A program made the position numbers and the translations under genes. The notes beneath the pieces were generated by a model, which was not told the origin of the DNA, made no database searches, and saw only the letters and a list, made by a program, of their open reading frames with translations. From Halorhabdus sp. CBA1104 (GTDB lineage: Archaea; Halobacteriota; Halobacteria; Halobacteriales; Haloarculaceae): a DNA stretch of 64,000 nucleotides. The stretch covers positions 2,294,001-2,358,000 of the forward strand of contig NZ_CP033878.1 of NCBI RefSeq assembly GCF_009690625.1, written 5' to 3'. Positions within the stretch are counted from its first letter, which is position 1; the number at the start of each line of letters is the position of its first letter. This document shows positions 58,974-64,000 of this stretch, piece by piece.

Positions 58974-61569
58974 CGCTCTCGCCCTCCAGCAGGAGATCCC
59001 GATTATCTATCCGCCGGTAGTTCGGCTCGCCCGCAAGCCCGTCGACCGGGAAGCGCTCCTTGCCCGCTCGCCTATCGTTGAGTTCTTCAAGACGCTCATC
59101 GACGAACGATTCGAACGCATCCAGATCCTCACGGAAGAAGGTTCGCCGGCGGACGCCGTTGAGCTCCCGTATTGCTTGGTCTGCGCCTTTTTCGGCGTCG
59201 ACGTCCTCGGATGTCCCGACGTCGACAGCGGTTGTGAACTCCTCGGCGAACTCGGAGGCACGAAGTTCGTCCCGGTCGGTCGTTTCGGGGAACGTCAGTT
59301 GATCCATAATGTCGCTGTAGGCCGGATAACCGAGATCACCAAACGTCTCTTGGCAGTCGTTGTATCCGTCCAGGAGCACCTCGTAGGTATCCCGTGAGCT
59401 GACGTACTCATCGAACGTGAACGGATAGTACGAGACGGTCGTCAGTGCGTCATCGAGATTAGCGTCGCCTGCGATTACGTCATCCATCGATTCAAGGAAG
59501 TGGAAGAACGTGAACTCCAACGGCTCTTCCGGCTGAATTGTCCGGTAGTAGGTGAGATACAAAGCCGCCTGAAAGTTCGGTGTATCCGCCGGCGGGTCGA
59601 TTGCCGCACGCTTGACGATTTGAGAGGTGCGCTTCTTGCTTCCGCTTTTGTAATCGAGAAGGTGATCCGGCGCTTTCACGAGGTCAATCTTCCCATTAAC
59701 GCCGAGCGAATGGTCTTCGAACCAACGTTCAGTAAGCGGCGAGTCGACTGGCCTGTCGAAATACTCCACGAAGAAATTGTCTCCCCACCCCGACGTCGCT
59801 GTGAGAAAGTCATCTGACTCCGGTCCATAGTCGTCCAGATAGTCCATAATCAACTCTAGCCCGATGCGGTACTTCCGGCGACGAAGCGCCTCGTCTGCAC
59901 TCGAAAAGAAGGCCTCCGCCTCCCCGAGCATAGCGTCGACGAGTTCTGTTATATCGACATCTGCGATAACATCAGGATGGTTCACATAGAACTCCGCGAA
60001 GTCGTGGAAGAGGGTCCCTTCGACGAACCGTTCCTGTTCGGGGGAATCGAGAAGCTTTCCGAAAAGGTAGTCCCGAGGACTGTTTACGTAGCTGTTGAGA
60101 CTGGACTGGCTGACTGTCTCGATTGTCTCGGACTCAATGTCAAGCGGATGGCGATCGAAGCCGACGCCGTTCGATTGCGGTCGTCGTCGGTGTTCAACTG
60201 ACTCGAGATCACTGAACCGTTCGAAGTCGTCATCAAGAAGATCTCCGAAGTAAAGACAAGGCGTGATCGGCTCCCCACCAGCCGTGTCCTGAACGAGATA
60301 GTACTGCTGGTCGCCGCTCTGAAGCAGGCGCTGGAAGTTACCGATGTAGCGTTCGAACTGCGTCTCAGTATCGACCCACGGTCGCTGTGGAGCCGAATGC
60401 GTCCAGTCCTGTCCCATTCCGAGATGGAAAACGACGGGACGATCAACGTAGGCAGAGGACTTCGCATCAGCGAGGAGAACACCCTCGTTGTCCCTGTCGA
60501 CAGGGACCTCGTAGGTCTGGAGGTAGTAGGCTAACCGGTCAACGCCCTCGGTGGTCAGAAGTTCATCACTGAGACTGAGGGTTTGCAATTCCTCCTCGAA
60601 GAGCGTTAGCTCGATGCCGGTTTTACTCGTATATGTATCCAGAGCATCCGCAAACGTTTGTTCTCCGATGGAGGAGCAGAATTCCTGCAACCACTCAATA
60701 TCCGGGCTGTCGACTGTCTCTAGACGCTTTTGGTGATATTTGACTGAAATATCGAAATCCATCTGCGTGAGCAGCGGTTGGACGTCACCAACGGTTGTTT
60801 CGGAACCGCGGAATCCGACACGGAGGAGTCGAACGAACGCTCGGTGGTGCGGATCATCGATGAATCCTGGGCCACCATAAAATGGGATGTCTGCCGCTTC
60901 GAGCGCGGACTCGACGAGCGACGAGTACTGACTCCCACTATCGAGGACGACCGCGACATGTTCAGCGTTGTGTGCCGAAATCGTATCGAGAAGCGCACTG
61001 ACGATATCAGTCGCCGACTCGAAGACGTGGAACTCCGGATAGTCGAACACCTCGTCAGTGAACAGATCGACACGATCGAACGCTTCCGGCAGGATGCTAC
61101 GCTCCAAGTTGGTCAGCTGCTCATAACCAACGACAGCAACTGACTGATCGTCGTCGATTGTATGTTCGGTGAGCCGTTTCGAGGTTGTCCGGAGATTTTG
61201 CATTATCTCGACGACTTCTCGGGTCGTCTCGTCGACGTAGGCGTCGTAGTCGAGAATGGCGTCAAGGCGACCCTGATGTTCCCAGCACTGGAGGACATTC
61301 CCGATAGCGTATGCGACTGCTTTCCAATCGTGGTCAGTCTGCTCGATAACCTCGAGAAAGGCGACGCGGTCTTCTGCTTGTTCGCGTCGGCCAGCTGCGA
61401 GACGACGCGGGGTAGTCGCAAACGTTCCGAAGTGAGGGCGGTCGAGACGGCGGTTGATCGCACTCGCAAACGGGGCGTCAGGAGTGACAACCAGGTCGTA
61501 ATCTTGGACTTCCGCGTAAAGTGATTCTGCAGTTTTCGCTCTGCGAATAGGCACGAATATGAGAAACAC
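58966..61569 (-). CDS. AddB-like PD-(D/E)XK nuclease subunit
   Basis: An 867-residue partner of the helicase-nuclease. The N-terminal half resembles a helicase fold without a P-loop (FVPIRRAKTAESLYAE, VTPDAPFASAINRRLD). The C-terminal nuclease shows GTLFHDFAEFYVNHP, NGKIDLVKAPDHLLDYKSGS and FQAALYLTYYR, which supply the H, D, DxK and Q positions. The cysteines that hold the iron-sulfur cluster in bacterial AddB are not present: the corresponding SYVNSPRDYLFGKL has Ser where Cys is expected. Start at GTG 61569. Related helicase-nuclease pairs occur in repair and in defence islands. Confidence 0.85.
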   Translation of the reverse strand: MFLIFVPIRRAKTAESLYAEVQDYDLVVTPDAPFASAINRRLDRPHFGTFATTPRRLAAGRREQAEDRVAFLEVIEQTDHDWKAVAYAIGNVLQCWEHQGRLDAILDYDAYVDETTREVVEIMQNLRTTSKRLTEHTIDDDQSVAVVGYEQLTNLERSILPEAFDRVDLFTDEVFDYPEFHVFESATDIVSALLDTISAHNAEHVAVVLDSGSQYSSLVESALEAADIPFYGGPGFIDDPHHRAFVRLLRVGFRGSETTVGDVQPLLTQMDFDISVKYHQKRLETVDSPDIEWLQEFCSSIGEQTFADALDTYTSKTGIELTLFEEELQTLSLSDELLTTEGVDRLAYYLQTYEVPVDRDNEGVLLADAKSSAYVDRPVVFHLGMGQDWTHSAPQRPWVDTETQFERYIGNFQRLLQSGDQQYYLVQDTAGGEPITPCLYFGDLLDDDFERFSDLESVEHRRRPQSNGVGFDRHPLDIESETIETVSQSSLNSYVNSPRDYLFGKLLDSPEQERFVEGTLFHDFAEFYVNHPDVIADVDITELVDAMLGEAEAFFSSADEALRRRKYRIGLELIMDYLDDYGPESDDFLTATSGWGDNFFVEYFDRPVDSPLTERWFEDHSLGVNGKIDLVKAPDHLLDYKSGSKKRTSQIVKRAAIDPPADTPNFQAALYLTYYRTIQPEEPLEFTFFHFLESMDDVIAGDANLDDALTTVSYYPFTFDEYVSSRDTYEVLLDGYNDCQETFGDLGYPAYSDIMDQLTFPETTDRDELRASEFAEEFTTAVDVGTSEDVDAEKGADQAIRELNGVRRRTFFREDLDAFESFVDERLEELNDRRAGKERFPVDGLAGEPNYRRIDNRDLLLEGESDD

Positions 61570-61765
61570 ATACCAATCACAAAAACATAATGACGCCTGT
61601 ACTTTCTACAAGCATGTGCATATCCTACCAAGGTGTCTGTTCTTCCGAATCAGACCATTCGCTTAACGAATAGCACTCGAACTGACAAGGCGGAATAATC
61701 GTGGTCTAACTGTTCTATTCGTAATTGAACCGTATCACTCGGTAAACTACTACCTTTAATGGCGC
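61570..61765. other. AT-rich gap between the SNF2 and AddB-like genes
   Basis: About 196 bases, with AT-rich runs such as AATCACAAAAACATAATGAC. No gene. On the minus strand it may hold a promoter for the addB-addA pair, so the SNF2 gene may or may not be in the same transcript. Confidence 0.45.
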
Positions 61766-64000
61766 TTATTGTATCGTTGTTTGAGAAAACAGAGACGGAC
61801 TATTGTTGTCTTTATCTGTTTGTTCAGGAGCGACAGCCATCCAGCAGATTAGTTTGACCTCTTCTTCCCGGATTGGCGGAAGCGGCTCGGGTGCGTCGTA
61901 CGGTTGTAGGCCAAGATCATCCGCCTTCTCAGCGATTCGGCGGGCTTTCTCTTCCCCATCCAAGTTCTCATCGCGAACGATCTCTCGCATCTCACGCTCG
62001 TACTGCTGTGGCCACGGTGCACCCAGCGCGTCAATTAGCTCCTCCTGCCGGTTCTGCGTCAGGTCTGACGGCCAGTAATCCCGCACGTGCTCAATCGCTT
62101 CGCGGAATGCCTTCGGGACGTCTGGTTGGACAGCCCGTGGGTCCGTCTGTTCCTGCCACTGGTGCCAGATGTCCTCTTTCGCGTCCTCCCACGCACCGTA
62201 AACCCCCTCTTTGAAATCGGTCGGGAGTTCGCGGTCGGTATCGCGGTCACAGTCGATCCGCTGGAGGCAAGTGAGCGTGTCGTCGATTATCTCGCTCTCA
62301 TCGTCGTTGGGGACGAATCGCATGAATGCTTCTTCCCCACCCGAGCACAGAAGAAGTAGCCAGGGTTCTCACCGCGGAATCCAGACCCTGCTGCCCACGG
62401 GAGCGAGGTGATTTGTTCCTCTCTGTCTTCCAGACCCTCCCGAAGTTCCTGGCGGTACTCCTCACCTGAGTACGCCGCTGCTTGGCCACCGCCCTTCTCG
62501 TAGACCTCTTCGTCTTCATCGCGAATCGATTCGATGTCCTCGACCCGGTCAGAGAAGTTCTGCTGCATCGTGTCCATGTCCGGGATGACTTGGCTGTCTA
62601 AGCCAACAGACCGGGCCGCCTGGGTCACCTTTTGACGAACTCGAAGTTCGAGTTCGAGCAGGTCGTCGAGGCGGTCTTCGGGGAAGAACGTCATCGGGAA
62701 TATCTCGGGATGTGGCGAGTTGATGCGGTCGATTCGACCGTTTCGCTGAACGACACGCATTGGGTTCCACGGCAGGTCGTAGTTGATGACGTTCCGGGCT
62801 TGCTGGAGGTTGACACCCTGGCCGAGCACGTCGGTCGTGACGAGAATGTCGTACTGGTCCTCGACGCCCGCAGGCGCATCTGCTGAATCAGGAGCGAAGC
62901 CGTGGACTGCGTCTTCTCTCGTGATTCCACGTACTGAGCCGTCGCCAGTGACACCAGCGATCCGGCCCTCGTAGCAGGAGAGCGTCTCGTCGTTCTGGAC
63001 GCGCTCTTCCAAGTAGTCCAGGATCCACTCGACTGTGTCGGCGTAGTAGGAGAAAATGACGACCTTCCGGTTCTCTCGGAATGCTTCTTCCTTCTCGAGT
63101 TCAGGGTCTGTCTCGGCATCCTCTTCGGCGTCCTCGGCGATGTCGACGAGCGTCTCGCCCAGGGTATCGAGTTTTTCGTCGTCGTCCTGCGTAACGACGC
63201 TGACGCGCTCGTACCAGCCCTGTAGGATCTCCAAGTCAGTTTCGAGATCCTGACGGAATTCTTCGACTTCCGCTTCCGTCGCACCAAGGTTGTATACGGT
63301 ATTGTCGTCGGCTTGATTGAAGGCGTCGTCAAGTGCCTCGTCGCTATCGGCTTCGACCCACTCATCTATAGCGTCCGGCTTGGGGAACATCCCGTTGTCG
63401 AGCAGATCCAGTGCAGCGCGGTTCTGGTTGATCATCCGCTCTAACGTGTTTGCGAACGCTTTGCTCGAGGACTCGAAGCGCTTCAGTAGGCCAGTCCTGA
63501 GCAGACCGACAAGCGACAGTTCCGAGGCGTCTTCTTCCCCTTCGAGGTAGTACGACGGTCGGTACCGAGCGAGTGTGAGGTCTGACTCGTCGCGATCTCC
63601 AGCTGCCAACCCTTCTGCGACGTCGTCGAAGAACGTATCCCCGAACGTGTCGCTGAAGTCGTAGTCGATACGGCGCGGCTTGGACTCGGGGAACGTGATT
63701 CTGACTTCGCCACCCTCGCCGTCTGGAAGGGTCGCGTTCTCGTAGTGTTCCCGGATGAACCGCCGAGTCCGTCGAACAGTTGTCTCGTCGAGGACGTCGA
63801 ACAGGAGGTCGGGACTCAGGTCGGATGGGTCCTCGGACTGCGCATGCTTGAACCGATCGCGTAGCGATCGAATCCCTTCCGAGGCGAACGCTCCGTCGTT
63901 CTTGATGAAGTAGTACAGGAGGTAGTAGAGGTCCCACAGCGAGTTGTTCACTGGCGTCGCCGTGAGCATCACGACGTCTTTTGGCGGGTCATCACGCAGG
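61766..64000 (-). CDS. SNF2-family helicase C-terminal part, one frameshift, 5' end outside window
   Basis: The frame is open at the right edge with SNF2 motif III (VVMLTATPVNNSLWDLYYLL). Then come motif IV KVVIFSYYADTVEWILDYL, motif V ILVTTDVLGQGVNLQQA, and motif VI VVQRNGRIDR. It breaks after GYFFCARVG; adding one C (coding-strand G) to the run at 62335-62338 continues as EEAFMRFVPNDDESEIIDDT to the stop at 61766. The tail of about 170 residues is helical and acidic. This type, with a long insert between motifs III and IV, is common in phage-defence islands. The partners of the complete system must lie to the right of the window. Confidence 0.85.

Noticed and set aside
54583-64000. Integrated element with tRNA-Cys as attachment site
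   Set aside because: No integrase and no repeated copy of the tRNA 3' end could be found within the window; kept only as a composition boundary.

Overview
The window is chromosomal DNA of a halophilic archaeon (class Halobacteria). Proteins are strongly acidic, GC is high over most of the sequence, many start codons lie about 25-30 bases after an archaeal TATA box, and the gene set is archaeal: TFB, MCM with inteins, Hel308, KEOPS Cgi121, MC1 chromatin protein, PibD-type pilin, class III PHA synthase, and a 16S-tRNA(Ala)-23S-5S-tRNA(Cys) rRNA operon. From memory the 16S looks Halorhabdus-like; I could not test this.

Layout. 1-6.5 kb: an iron or metal-chelate ABC transporter (FecCD-type permease, ATPase, two tandem Tat lipoprotein binding proteins) bracketed by two small thioredoxin-reductase-like flavoproteins, with two iron-box-like palindromes before the binding proteins. 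6.6-16.4 kb: TbADH-like secondary alcohol dehydrogenase, a lipoprotein, a 30-residue membrane peptide, a pyruvate-kinase-C-terminal-like protein, a propeller protein next to prs, nikR, a methyltransferase, an MFS transporter, and a pilin with two repeated beta-rich domains. 16.4-24.2 kb: ileS with a hairpin-rich block at its 3' end, aldo/keto reductase, two small membrane proteins, a divergent GalT-like/HIT pair and a divergent TFB. 24.2-32 kb: one 2571-residue MCM frame holding four inteins. 32-35.5 kb: PHA synthesis cluster phaR-phaP-phaE-phaC with divergent phaJ. 35.5-48.3 kb: cgi121-hel308, ferredoxin, membrane hydrolase, MATE exporter, pheS-pheT, abrB-pyrD and MC1. 48.3-54.7 kb: rRNA operon with at least two upstream promoters, one spacer promoter, and processing stems round 16S and 23S. 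54.7 kb to the end: AT-richer accessory DNA with a propeller/helical protein and, on the minus strand, SNF2 helicase, AddB-like nuclease and AddA-like helicase-nuclease, a candidate defence or recombination operon.

Sequence quality. Six reading-frame breaks (one each in the methyltransferase, ileS, the 54.9-kb gene and the SNF2 gene, two in pheT) all sit on a run of 3-6 G or C and are all repaired by adding one base. Single-copy essential genes are hit, so I read them as homopolymer under-calls, not pseudogenes or programmed frameshifts.

How the parts work together: the first block imports iron and may reduce or release it under iron control; the PHA block makes storage granules with granule-bound self-regulation; ileS, pheST, the rRNA operon, cgi121, TFB and MCM are core information processing; the last block looks horizontally acquired and DNA-directed.
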